The notes beneath the pieces are model-generated. The model ran no database searches and was not told where the DNA came from. It saw only the letters and a list, made by a program, of their open reading frames with translations. DNA of 40,854 nt. Origin: Streptosporangium subroseum (GTDB taxonomy: Bacteria; Actinomycetota; Actinomycetes; Streptosporangiales; Streptosporangiaceae). Below are positions 1-7,876 of this stretch, one piece after another (within the stretch, counting starts at the first letter, position 1; each line of letters opens with the position of its first letter). The DNA is taken from positions 1 to 40,854 of the forward strand of contig NZ_FZOD01000004.1 in the NCBI RefSeq assembly GCF_900188345.1, written 5' to 3'. Position numbers and translations under genes: made by a program.

Positions 1-948
1 GACCCCGCAGACCGCGCGGTCCTGGACGCGATGCTCGCGCGGGCGGATGTGTTCGTGCAGAACCTCCTGCCGGGGGCGGTGCAGCGGCTGGGCCTGGATG
101 AGGAGAGCCTGCGCGCCAAGCATCCGCGGCTGATCACCTGCTCGATCTCCGGCTACGGCTCGAAGGGCCCCTACCGCGGCAAGAAGGCCTACGACCTGCT
201 CATTCAGTGTGAGACCGGCGTGCTGTCGGTGACCGGCACGCCCGAATCACCCGCCAAGGCCGGCATCTCCATCGCGGACATCTCCGCCGGCATGTACGCC
301 TACAGCGGTGTGCTGACCGCGCTGTATGAGCGTGAGCGCACCGGCGCCGGCACCGGCTTGGAGGTGGCGATGCTCGACGCGCTGGGCGAGTGGGCGAGCC
401 AGCCGTACTTCTACGCAGGCTACGGCGGCACCCCTGCGCCCCGCACCGGCGCCCGCCACGCCTCCATCTCCCCCTACGGGCCGTATCGGGCCGGGGACGG
501 AGCCCAGGTGTTCATCGGCGTGCAGAACGAGCGCGAGTGGGCGGCGCTCTGCGCCGACGTCCTGGGCCGGCCGCACCTGGCCCAAGAGCCCCGCTTCGCC
601 CGCAACTCCAGCCGTGTGGAGCACGACGCCGAGCTGCGGGTGATACTTCAGGAGGCCCTGTCCGGGCTGAGCGCTCAGCAGGTCATCGAGCGCCTCGACG
701 AGGTGGGCATCGCATCCGCCCGTATGCGTACCATGCACGAGTTCGCCGAGCATCCGCAGCTGGAGGCGCGTGATCGGTGGCGTGAGGTGGACTCTCCCGT
801 CGGCCCCCTGCGCTCCCTGCTGCCCCCGGTCACCGTGACGGGGCGGGAGGCGGCCATGGGCGCGATCCCGGCGGCCGGCCAGCACAGCGACGCCATCCGC
901 GCCGAGTTCGCCTCCGGGGCGACCGACCCGACGAAGGACCGGACCTGA
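1..948 (+). CDS. CaiB/BaiF family (class III) CoA-transferase, 5' end missing
   Basis: The reading frame is open from base 1 and the protein enters the window mid-domain, so the N-terminal part lies outside. About 315 C-terminal residues are visible. The stretch ADVFVQNLLPGAVQRLG, followed by LITCSISGYGSKGPY, is the hallmark of class III CoA-transferases, which move CoA between carboxylic acids through aspartyl-CoA and glutamyl-CoA intermediates. The Asp in MLDALGEW matches the family's catalytic aspartate position. The C-terminal half (IGVQNEREWAALC, then the segment ending in LPPVTVTG) follows the family to its usual end, so the 3' end is intact. The substrate cannot be read from the sequence. 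The upstream partner genes that would identify the pathway are outside the window. Family assignment is firm, specificity unknown. Confidence 0.93.
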   Translation, partial: DPADRAVLDAMLARADVFVQNLLPGAVQRLGLDEESLRAKHPRLITCSISGYGSKGPYRGKKAYDLLIQCETGVLSVTGTPESPAKAGISIADISAGMYAYSGVLTALYERERTGAGTGLEVAMLDALGEWASQPYFYAGYGGTPAPRTGARHASISPYGPYRAGDGAQVFIGVQNEREWAALCADVLGRPHLAQEPRFARNSSRVEHDAELRVILQEALSGLSAQQVIERLDEVGIASARMRTMHEFAEHPQLEARDRWREVDSPVGPLRSLLPPVTVTGREAAMGAIPAAGQHSDAIRAEFASGATDPTKDRT

Positions 949-1281
949 CATCGAGCGCGGCCGCCGCACCGAGCTGATCACCCCCGAGCCGGAGCCGCCG
1001 AGCCGACGTCCCCGGAGTGGATCATCGATCTTGGACACGTGGAGACCGCCCGGGTCCCCGAGGCGTTCGCGCTGATGATCCGTCATCTCATCCACGCCCT
1101 GGGACCCGTGCCGTTCGCCATGGCCGTCGCCCGATAGTCACCGTGAAGACGCCCGCCCACGAGGAGCCGCCCTCCGCGGCGTGCCGTTTGTCATGGTCAT
1201 GACACGATGGCCACCGCGGGCCCCGGCATTCGTCGCCGACCCCGGGTATCCGCTCCGGCGCTCATGACCCGCGTCCGGTGC
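949..1281. other. Intergenic stretch between convergent genes
   Basis: The stretch separates the CoA-transferase from the convergent acyltransferase. Apart from the possible hydrolase remnant at 1006-1137, I see no ORF with a start and ribosome binding site, and no strong perfect hairpin. The 1138-1281 part is G/C-rich and unremarkable. Confidence 0.5.
1006..1137 (+). pseudogene. Possible C-terminal remnant of an alpha/beta-hydrolase-like protein
   Basis: Just after the CoA-transferase stop, the same frame reads on without a start codon as TSPEWIIDLGHVETARVPEA, then FALMIRHLIHALGPVPF and a TAG stop. The pattern of a hydrophobic strand, Gly-His, and then an amphipathic helix introduced by Pro-Glu-Ala-Phe resembles the extreme C-terminus of alpha/beta-hydrolases, where the catalytic His precedes the last helix. 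No N-terminal part or ribosome binding site is present, so if real it is a decayed tail. The resemblance is by eye only and could be chance. Confidence 0.22.
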
Positions 1282-2034
1282 CTACGGCGTGTGCCGGGCC
1301 TCCCTGGCCTTCGCCTCGGCTTCGTCCATCTCGGCGGCCTCCTCCGGCGTGGGGGCGGTGCCGCCGAGGTGGCGGGGCTGCCACCAGGCGCCCGGGGGGA
1401 TCTCCGGGTAGCTCCGCTGGGCCTGGTCCAGCATCGCGGCCATGCGCTCGCGCAGGTCGGCGCTGACGGCGTCGTAGTCGTCGCCGCGCTGGGGATGCAT
1501 GGGCTCGCCGAGCAGGATGGTGATCGGCACGTGCCGCTGGAGCAGCTTCTTGGGATGGCCCTTGGTCCACAGCCGCTGGGTGCCCCAGAGTGCCATCGGG
1601 ATCATCGGCACCTTCGCGCCGACGGCCATCCGGACCGCGCCGTTCTTGATCTCCTTGATCGTGAAGGACCGGCTGATCGTGGCCTCCGCGAACACGCCCA
1701 CGATCTCGCCGCCCTTGAGCGACTTCAACGCCGCCCCGAACGCGGCGGCGCCCGCCGCGCGGTCCACCGGAATGTGGTGCATGCCGCGCATCAGCGGACC
1801 GGAGATCTTGTGGTCGAAGACCTCCTTCTTCGCCATGAAGCGCACCAGGCGCTTGGTCGGCAGCGTGGACAGGCCCGCGAAGATGAAGTCCAGGTAGCTG
1901 ATGTGGTTGCTGACCAGCACAGCTCCACCGGTCCGCGGGATATGCTCCGCGCCCTCAATACGGATCTTGAGGTCCAGGGCGCGGAACAGGGTCCGCGCAG
2001 CCCCGATGACCGGGGGGTACACGATCTCAGCCAT
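1282..2034 (-). CDS. 1-acyl-sn-glycerol-3-phosphate acyltransferase-like protein (PlsC family)
   Basis: This 250-residue protein carries the PlsC acyltransferase signature. NHISYLD at about residues 43-49 supplies the catalytic HX4D motif, and VFAEATISRSF at about 114-124 takes the place of the usual FPEGTRS substrate-binding block. Glu-Ala-Thr instead of Glu-Gly-Thr is a variant I associate with an actinobacterial branch of the family. The family transfers an acyl chain from acyl-CoA or acyl-ACP to lysophosphatidate at the inner membrane face. The C-terminus ends in a charged Ala/Glu-rich tail. The gene stands alone between two convergent or co-directional neighbours. In many actinobacteria a plsC-like gene sits between cmk and der; that position is empty in this window's cmk-der pair, but I cannot say this copy moved. 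Confidence 0.88.
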   Translation of the reverse strand: MAEIVYPPVIGAARTLFRALDLKIRIEGAEHIPRTGGAVLVSNHISYLDFIFAGLSTLPTKRLVRFMAKKEVFDHKISGPLMRGMHHIPVDRAAGAAAFGAALKSLKGGEIVGVFAEATISRSFTIKEIKNGAVRMAVGAKVPMIPMALWGTQRLWTKGHPKKLLQRHVPITILLGEPMHPQRGDDYDAVSADLRERMAAMLDQAQRSYPEIPPGAWWQPRHLGGTAPTPEEAAEMDEAEAKAREARHTP

Positions 2035-2086
2035 GGCTGAACCGTACCTCAGCCGCCCGGCAGGTCATGACCGGTGCCCGGTCGTC

Positions 2087-3727
2087 TCAGTGCCCTCGGA
2101 AGGCCTCCTCCAGCCACCATGAGCCGCGCGCGGCGCTGACCTTGGCGTGGACCAGCAACGGCCGGTCCCGGGGCCCCTTCACCCACCCGGCCACCGCCGC
2201 CAGATCCGCTCGATCCCGTACGGTCACCGCCTCGCAGCCGAATCCCCGGGCGATGGCGGCGATGTCCGCGGGCGGGAAGGTGACGGTGTCCAGGGAGTGC
2301 CCGTCCGGGCCGAAGTGGTGCACCTCGGCGCCGTAACCCTCGTCGTCGTAGACCACGATCACCATCGGGAGGCCGAGCCGTACGACCGTCTCCAGCTCGG
2401 CGACGCCCATCAGCGCGCCGCCGTCACCGAGCGCGGCCACCGGAAGCCGGTCCGGCCGGGCCACGGCCGCGCCGATCGCGGTGGCCAGGCCGAGGCCGAT
2501 CGACTGGAAGCCCTGGGTGAAGCAGAAACCGAACTCGTCGGGGACGTCGAGGAACATCGCCGGATATCCCATGAAATTTCCGGAGTCGATGGAGACGACG
2601 CGTTCCGCGGGGAGCAGGTCGTCCAGCGCGATCGTCAGCGTCCGGGGGTCGATCCGGCCGTCCCCGCCCTCGTCGGCGTAGGGCACGTCCCGCCAGCGGT
2701 TCTCCCCGGCGATCCGCCCGGCCAGGGCCGCCGACCGGTATCCGACGCCGTCACGGCCGCCCTCGTCGAGCAGGTCCGCGACGGCCCGCGCGGTGAGGGC
2801 CACGTCGCCGACCACCCCGAGGTGGACGGGCCGGTGGGCGCCGAGGGCATCGGGGTCCAGGTCGACCTGGACGACCTTGGCGTCCGGGCCGATCAGCGTG
2901 CCCTGACGCATGGTCCACATGTTGAGCGCGCAGCCCCAGCCCACGACCACGTCGGCGCCGCGGATGAGCTCGGCGGTGAGGGGTGAGGCGAAGCCACCGC
3001 TCACGTCCAGATCCCACGGGCTGCCCCGGAAGAGACCCTTGGCCACGGCGGAGGTGGCGAGCAGCGCCCCGGTCAGCTCGGCGAGCCTTTCGAGCTCCCG
3101 CCGGGCCGTACGGCCCCCTCGCCCGGCCACGAACACCGGCCGCCTCGCCGCCTCCAGGAGCTCCGCCAGCCGCGCGACCGCCTCCGCCTCCGGCTCCGCC
3201 CCTGCCGGGAGGGAGACGCCGGAGCCGAGGACGTCGCCGTCCGGGACGGTCTGGCCCTGCACCTCCAGCGGAAGGTTGAGCAGAACCGTGCGCCGCTCGT
3301 CGCGGGCGACGCGGAACGCCTCGGCGGTGTCGGCCACGGCGGTCCCGGCGGAGCCGATCCGCAGCGGGACGGCGCCGACCGCCGTGGCCAGGGCGGCCTG
3401 GTCGACGAAGAAGTTGGACCGCGACGCGGTCACCTCTCCGGCCAGCACGATGAGCGGCGTGCGGCTCTTGGCGGCCTCCGTGATGCCGGTCATCGCGTTG
3501 GTGAGGCCCGGTCCCTGGTGGACGCTGAGCACTCCGACCCTGCCGCTGAGGCGTGCGTAGGCGTCGGCCATGGTCGCCGCGCCTCCCTCGTGGCGCGCGG
3601 CGACGTATCGGACGCCGTGCTCGATCAGCGCGTTGGTCACGTGGAAGTTGCCGCTGCCCACCACCCCGAAGGCGGTGTCCACGCCGAGGGAGGCGAGGAC
3701 CCGGCCCACGGCCTCGGCGACGTTCAC
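2087..3727 (-). CDS. ThDP-dependent enzyme, benzoylformate decarboxylase-like
   Basis: The 546-residue protein has the three-domain layout of the acetolactate synthase/benzoylformate decarboxylase superfamily. The N-terminal Pyr domain has AARHEGGAATMADAYARL, with the activating Glu near residue 47. The central domain is a Rossmann-like segment (ADVVVGWGCALNMW). The C-terminal PP domain has GDGG near 434-437 and YDD near 460-462, which stands where the Mg-ThDP motif normally ends in two Asn. The GTG start at 3727 overlaps the stop of the upstream cyclase gene as GTGA, so translation is probably coupled and the two act on one pathway. The open frame continues upstream inside the cyclase gene, but that part is noncoding. 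Decarboxylation of a 2-oxo acid released by the cyclase-family enzyme is the best inference. Carboligase activity cannot be excluded. Confidence 0.88.
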   Translation of the reverse strand: MNVAEAVGRVLASLGVDTAFGVVGSGNFHVTNALIEHGVRYVAARHEGGAATMADAYARLSGRVGVLSVHQGPGLTNAMTGITEAAKSRTPLIVLAGEVTASRSNFFVDQAALATAVGAVPLRIGSAGTAVADTAEAFRVARDERRTVLLNLPLEVQGQTVPDGDVLGSGVSLPAGAEPEAEAVARLAELLEAARRPVFVAGRGGRTARRELERLAELTGALLATSAVAKGLFRGSPWDLDVSGGFASPLTAELIRGADVVVGWGCALNMWTMRQGTLIGPDAKVVQVDLDPDALGAHRPVHLGVVGDVALTARAVADLLDEGGRDGVGYRSAALAGRIAGENRWRDVPYADEGGDGRIDPRTLTIALDDLLPAERVVSIDSGNFMGYPAMFLDVPDEFGFCFTQGFQSIGLGLATAIGAAVARPDRLPVAALGDGGALMGVAELETVVRLGLPMVIVVYDDEGYGAEVHHFGPDGHSLDTVTFPPADIAAIARGFGCEAVTVRDRADLAAVAGWVKGPRDRPLLVHAKVSAARGSWWLEEAFRGH

Positions 3728-4497
3728 CTCTCGACCAGTGCCAGCACCCGCACCGGACTGCCCGAGCCGCCGACGATGGGCAGCGGCGGGGCGACGATCA
3801 CGGCGCCGGTGACCGGGAGCCGGTCGAGGTTGCGGAGCTGGGTCAGGCCGTACTTCCCCGCGCCGAGCAGGAACGAGTGACACGGGAAGGGCGGGTCGAA
3901 ACCGTGCGCGGTGCCCGCGTCGGTGCCCACGGTCTCCACGCCCAGCCCGGCGATCGAGGTCTCCTCGGCCAGCCACCTGGCGCACTCCACCGAGATGCCG
4001 GGCGTGTGCGGGCCCGTCTCGTTCGCGTTCAGGAAGCGCTCCTGGTCGTGGGAGTGGACGTCCCAGCCGGTGCGGTAGAGCAGCCACCCGCCCTCGGGAA
4101 GCGGCCCGTTGGCCTGCTCCCAGGCCTTGACGTGCTCGATCTCCAGCAGGAAGTCGGGGTCCTCGGCCGACTCGGCGGAGAAGTCGAGCACCACGGCCGA
4201 GGCGATCAGCCGGTCCACCGGCACCTGCGAGATGTCCTCGCCGTCCTTGGCGGTGACCCAATGGACCGGCGCGTCGAAGTGGGTGCCGGTGTGCTCGCCG
4301 GTCGAGATGTCGTTCCAGTACCAGGCCGGGCCGCGGTCGTCGTAGCGGCTGATCTCCTTCAGAGTGAAGGGGACGGTGTTGCCGAACGGCTCGGGCAACT
4401 GCAGGATCGGCGTCTCCGACGACAGCGGCGCCGTAAGGTCGATCACCTCGATCCCGCCGTTTCGGATGCTCTCCACCAAGCTCTGCAAAACCGACAT
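3724..4497 (-). CDS. Cyclase-family metal-dependent hydrolase (kynurenine formamidase / isatin hydrolase superfamily)
   Basis: The 257-residue protein contains HTGTHFDAPVHW at residues 69-80, the HxGTHxDxPxH metal-binding motif of this superfamily. Members hydrolyse amide or lactam bonds, for example N-formylkynurenine or isatin, using Mn or Zn. A second conserved block, AGLGVETVGTDAG at about 183-195, and PCHSFLL at about 205-211 follow in the expected order. The ATG at 4497 is preceded by GGAGG seven bases upstream, which decides this start over longer frames. Its stop overlaps the GTG of the ThDP enzyme. Because isatinate is 2-aminobenzoylformate, a hydrolase coupled to a benzoylformate-decarboxylase-like enzyme points to ring opening then decarboxylation. 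That is an inference; other cyclic amides fit equally. Confidence 0.87.
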   Translation of the reverse strand: MSVLQSLVESIRNGGIEVIDLTAPLSSETPILQLPEPFGNTVPFTLKEISRYDDRGPAWYWNDISTGEHTGTHFDAPVHWVTAKDGEDISQVPVDRLIASAVVLDFSAESAEDPDFLLEIEHVKAWEQANGPLPEGGWLLYRTGWDVHSHDQERFLNANETGPHTPGISVECARWLAEETSIAGLGVETVGTDAGTAHGFDPPFPCHSFLLGAGKYGLTQLRNLDRLPVTGAVIVAPPLPIVGGSGSPVRVLALVER

Positions 4498-4588
4498 GAC
4501 GCCTCCAGCATTGAAAAAGATCTGGCCAGATCCTCCTACACCCTCACGCTTCCCGTCATCCCCATCTCCCCCGGGAGGGAACACGATC

Positions 4589-5347
4589 TCACCGGTAGGC
4601 GTCGAGGCCGAGTTTGAGCGCGACGAGCAGGCCGCAGACGGCGGCGACGACGCGGAGGGACTGTCCGGGAAGCCGCCGTGCGATCGACGGGCCCAGCCAG
4701 CCTCCCACCAGGAACCCCGCGGCGAGCGGCGCCACGGCCGACCAGTCCACCGGTCCGAAGAACGCGAAGCCGATCGCGGCCACGGCGTTGGCCAGCGCGG
4801 ACACCACGTTCTTGACGGCGTTGACCCTGACCGGCGTCTGGTCCAGCACGGCCGCCAGCACCGCGAACATGAGGATCCCCCCGGCCGCTCCGAAGTATCC
4901 GATGTAGATCGCGACCGTGAACAGCGCGGCGCGCACCATCCAGCCGCGCTCCGCCTCGGGGCTTCCCGCCAGGGCGATCAGCCTCGGCGGGCGGAGCAGC
5001 ATCAGCGAGGCGGCCGCGATCAGCCACGGCGCGATCGCCTCGAACGTCCGGGACGGGGTCAGCAGCAGCAGGACCGCGCCCGCGGCGCCCCCCAGCGCCG
5101 TCACCCATCCCAGGCGCAGGACTCGCCTCCCCTGACCTGCGAGCTCCGGCCGCGACCCGGCCGCCGCCCCCAGACCGGTGAACATCAGCGCGACCGTGTT
5201 CGTGACGTTCGCACTCAGCGGGGACAGGCCGAACGCCAGCAGCGCCGGGTAGGACACCACGGACGCCAGGCTCACCACCGTGCTGACCACTCCCGCCAGC
5301 GCCCCCACCGCGGCCAGCCCCAGCACTTCAGCGACATCCACCCTCAA
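4589..5347 (-). CDS. TauE/SafE family permease (DUF81)
   Basis: The 252-residue protein is almost entirely hydrophobic, with about eight predicted membrane segments in two internally similar halves (for example GLAAVGALAGVVSTVVSLAS near the start and APLAAGFLVGGWLG near the end). Repeated Gly-rich turns and the IGYFGAAGGILM motif opening the second half are typical of TauE/SafE proteins. These are anion transporters linked to sulfite, sulfonate or small organic acid export. The gene ends 91 bases before the cyclase gene on the same strand, so the three genes probably form one unit. The transporter may move the pathway substrate or product. Its cargo is not readable from sequence. Confidence 0.85.
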   Translation of the reverse strand: MRVDVAEVLGLAAVGALAGVVSTVVSLASVVSYPALLAFGLSPLSANVTNTVALMFTGLGAAAGSRPELAGQGRRVLRLGWVTALGGAAGAVLLLLTPSRTFEAIAPWLIAAASLMLLRPPRLIALAGSPEAERGWMVRAALFTVAIYIGYFGAAGGILMFAVLAAVLDQTPVRVNAVKNVVSALANAVAAIGFAFFGPVDWSAVAPLAAGFLVGGWLGPSIARRLPGQSLRVVAAVCGLLVALKLGLDAYR

Positions 5348-5705
5348 CCCTAATCACACGGGTGAGCCGTTAATCCGATTACTCCTCCTTCAGCCCGTTT
5401 AGTTCAACTCTGATGGAATCGCTCACGGCGAAAACGCCTCACAGGCCGGAACGGCTCACGGATCGAAACGGCGCATGGAGCCGGAATGGCTCGCGCGGCG
5501 AGAGCGACGAGCCGGCGCACGGGGCGGCTTCACGGAGAACGGTCACCGCGCCCGGCCTACCCCGAAATTGCGCTCGAAGCCGGAGACCATGGCGTGAAGC
5601 CCGGCCTCGAACCAGCGGTCGCAGTAGGTCGTACACAAACTAATGGAAGAGGTTTTCCCACGTCAGAGCTTGCCATCGCCGGCGAACGGGAACAGTTTGG
5701 GAACT
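5348..5705. other. Divergent intergenic region between tauE-like gene and dhaK
   Basis: This region must hold the promoters of both divergent operons. It contains an A/T-richer stretch at 5348-5420 next to the permease start, a possible regulator tail at 5543-5632 on the minus strand, and GGGAACT just before the dhaK start. No perfect inverted repeat long enough to call an operator was found. Confidence 0.5.
5543..5632 (-). pseudogene. Possible C-terminal remnant of a TetR-type regulator
   Basis: On the minus strand one frame reads TTYCDRWFEAGLHAMVSGFE then RNFGVGRAR and a TGA stop. A final helix of the form (R)FExGLxxxxxGxE is common at the very end of TetR-family ligand-binding domains. 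There is no helix-turn-helix part, start codon or ribosome binding site upstream, where the dhaK leader begins. If correct, this is the stranded 3' end of a regulator that once stood beside dhaK. The evidence is one short helix and the call is tentative. Confidence 0.3.
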
Positions 5706-6698
5706 GTGAAAAAGCTCATCAACGGCATCGAGTCGGTCGTACCGGACACGTTGCGCGGTCTCGCGGCCGCGCATCCCGGGTTGCGGGTGGACGAGGAGAA
5801 CCGGATCGTTTACCGTGCCGCGGGGCCGCGTCCCGGCAAGGTCGGCCTGGTGTCCGGCGGGGGTGCCGGGCACGAACCACTGCACACCGGCTTCGTCGGG
5901 TACGGCATGCTCGACGCGGCCTGCCCCGGAGAGGTCTTCACCTCTCCCGTGCCCTACCAGATGATCGAGGCCACCACGGCGGTGCACGGCGGCGCCGGGG
6001 TGCTGCACATCGTGAAGAACTACACGGGCGACGTCCTGAACTTCCAGATGACCGCCGAGCTCTCCGCCGAGGAGAACATAGAGGTGGCGGCCGTGCTGGT
6101 CGACGACGACGTGGCCGTGCACAACTCCATCTACACGGCCGGCCGCAGGGGCACCGGCGCCACGGTCTTCGTCGAGAAGATCGCCGGAGCCATGGCCGAG
6201 ACCGGGGCGCCGCTGCACGAGGTCGTGCGGGTGGCCGAGGAGGTCAACGCCCGCAGCCGCTCCTTCGGCATCGGGCTGAGCTCCTGCACCACCCCGTCCG
6301 TGGGCAAGCCCACCTTCGACCTGGGCGACACCGAGATCGAGCTGGGCATAGGCATCCACGGCGAGCCCGGCCGGACCCGCTCGACCATGCGCCCCGCTCG
6401 CGACCTGGCCTGGATCGCGATGGACGCCCTCCACGAGGACCTGCCGCTCTCCGGGGACACCCTGGTCATGGTGAACGGCATGGGCGGCACGCCCCTGATC
6501 GAGCTGTACATCGTCTTCGCGGAGGTCGTCGACTATCTGGCCGAGAAGGGCGCGAGAGCCGCACGGAGCCTCGTCGGCAACTACACCACCAGCCTCGACA
6601 TGCAGGGTTTCTCGATCACGACCTGCCGGCTGGACGACCAGCTCACCCGCCTCTGGGACTTCCCCGTCGAGACCCCCGCCCTGCGCTGGGGCCGCTGA
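5706..6698 (+). CDS. dhaK: Dihydroxyacetone kinase subunit DhaK (PTS type)
   Basis: The 330-residue protein begins at a GTG (VKKLINGIESVVPDTLRGL), which matches the conserved N-terminus of the family, with GGGA eight bases upstream. GGGAGHEPLHTGFVG at about 51-65 and YTGDVLNF at 106-113 line the substrate pocket. His218 in GIHGEPG is the residue that binds dihydroxyacetone covalently as a hemiaminal in characterised DhaK. Full length and all landmark residues are present. DhaK accepts phosphate from ADP/ATP bound to DhaL to make dihydroxyacetone phosphate in the cytoplasm. It is the first gene of dhaK-dhaL-dhaM. Confidence 0.97.
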   Translation: MKKLINGIESVVPDTLRGLAAAHPGLRVDEENRIVYRAAGPRPGKVGLVSGGGAGHEPLHTGFVGYGMLDAACPGEVFTSPVPYQMIEATTAVHGGAGVLHIVKNYTGDVLNFQMTAELSAEENIEVAAVLVDDDVAVHNSIYTAGRRGTGATVFVEKIAGAMAETGAPLHEVVRVAEEVNARSRSFGIGLSSCTTPSVGKPTFDLGDTEIELGIGIHGEPGRTRSTMRPARDLAWIAMDALHEDLPLSGDTLVMVNGMGGTPLIELYIVFAEVVDYLAEKGARAARSLVGNYTTSLDMQGFSITTCRLDDQLTRLWDFPVETPALRWGR

Positions 6699-6699
6699 C

Positions 6700-7326
6700 G
6701 TGAACACCGCCTGCTTCGCCGCCTGGATCGAGGAGATCGCCCGGACCGTCCACGCGGAGAAGGACCGGCTGACCCGGCTGGACGCCGCGATCGGCGACGC
6801 CGACCACGGGGCCAACCTCGACCGGGGTTTCACCGCGGTCTCCCGGGTGCTGGCCGCCAAGCAGCCGGAGACCACGGGAGCGATGCTGACCATGGTCGGG
6901 AGCACGTTGATCCGCAACGTCGGCGGGGCTTCCGGACCCCTGTACGGCATGGCGTTCCGGCAGATGGGCAGGGTCCTGGGCGACACCCCCGACGTGTCGA
7001 TCGCGCAACTCTGCACCGCCCTGGAAGCCGGGCTGGCCGGTATCCAGAAGCTGGGAGCCGCCACCGAGGGCGACAAGACCCTGGTGGATGCCCTCGCCCC
7101 GGCGATCCAGGCGCTGGCGCAGTCCGTACAGGACGGGGTGAAACCGGAGGAGGCGATCAGCGCGGCGGCGGCCGCGGCCCTCGCCGGAGCGGAGGCCACG
7201 ATCCCGATGCTTGCCCACAAGGGGCGGGCCAGTTATCTCGGTCCGCGCAGCGTGGGCCACGAGGACCCCGGCGCCGCCTCCACCGCGCTCATCTTCGCCG
7301 CCCTGCATGCGGTGACGACACGATGA
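6700..7326 (+). CDS. dhaL: Dihydroxyacetone kinase ADP-binding subunit DhaL
   Basis: The 208-residue helical protein starts with GTG one base after the dhaK stop. LDAAIGDADHGANL supplies the three Mg-coordinating aspartates (Asp28, Asp33, Asp35) that hold the permanently bound nucleotide in PTS-type DhaL. GGASGPLYG at about 75-83 and a C-terminal KGRASYLGPRSVGHEDPGA segment match the family's nucleotide lid and end. The protein cycles between ADP and ATP, rephosphorylated by DhaM, and passes phosphate to dihydroxyacetone on DhaK. Confidence 0.96.
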   Translation: MNTACFAAWIEEIARTVHAEKDRLTRLDAAIGDADHGANLDRGFTAVSRVLAAKQPETTGAMLTMVGSTLIRNVGGASGPLYGMAFRQMGRVLGDTPDVSIAQLCTALEAGLAGIQKLGAATEGDKTLVDALAPAIQALAQSVQDGVKPEEAISAAAAAALAGAEATIPMLAHKGRASYLGPRSVGHEDPGAASTALIFAALHAVTTR

Positions 7327-7339
7327 ACGAACTCCCCCG

Positions 7340-7711
7340 ATGGTAGGCATCGTTCTCATCTCCCACAGTGGTCCGCTGGCCGCCGAGGTCGCGGCCCTGG
7401 CCGCGCAGATCGGCGGCCAGGACGTCCCGCTGGCCGCGGCCGGAGGCACCGAGGACGGCGGCCTCGGCACCAGTCCCAGCCTGGTGGAGGCGGCGATCAA
7501 GCACGTGGACCGGGGAGACGGGGTGATCCTCATCCCCGACCTGGGAAGCTCGGTGCTGACCGCCCGGTTGTTCGTGGGACCGGACGTGATGATCGCCGAC
7601 GTGCCGTTCGTGGAGGGGACCATCGCGGCGGTCGTGTCGGCGGGCGCGGACATGTCGCTGAAGAACGTGCTCGCGGCGGCCATGGAGTCCCGGTCCTTTC
7701 GCAAATTCTGA
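7340..7711 (+). CDS. dhaM: PTS-dependent dihydroxyacetone kinase phosphotransferase subunit DhaM
   Basis: The 123-residue protein is a single EIIA-Man-like domain. MVGIVLISHSGPLAAEV places the phosphorylated histidine at residue 9, and DGVILIPDLGSS and VPFVEGTIAA follow as in other DhaM proteins. The HPr and EI-like domains that are fused in the E. coli protein are absent, so phosphate must come from a general HPr encoded elsewhere. It starts 13 bases after dhaL, completing a compact three-gene operon. Confidence 0.95.
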   Translation: MVGIVLISHSGPLAAEVAALAAQIGGQDVPLAAAGGTEDGGLGTSPSLVEAAIKHVDRGDGVILIPDLGSSVLTARLFVGPDVMIADVPFVEGTIAAVVSAGADMSLKNVLAAAMESRSFRKF

Positions 7712-7876
7712 CGGCGATCGCCCTCTCCCCCATGACGTCCGGGACGTCTACCGCAGCGGGCTCCCGGAACGCGAGGAAATCCCGCCCTCTCCGGAGTGCG
7801 GGACTTCTTCGCGTCGCACGGCCGACGTCTCGTACGGCCGGCAGGCTCGGGACGGCCCCCCAGATCCGCGGGTGAA

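Noticed and set aside
3728..4261. Upstream extension of the ThDP enzyme frame
   Set aside because: It lies inside the cyclase gene, is Arg/Gly/Ala-rich without motifs, and the GTGA overlap gives a natural start at 3727.
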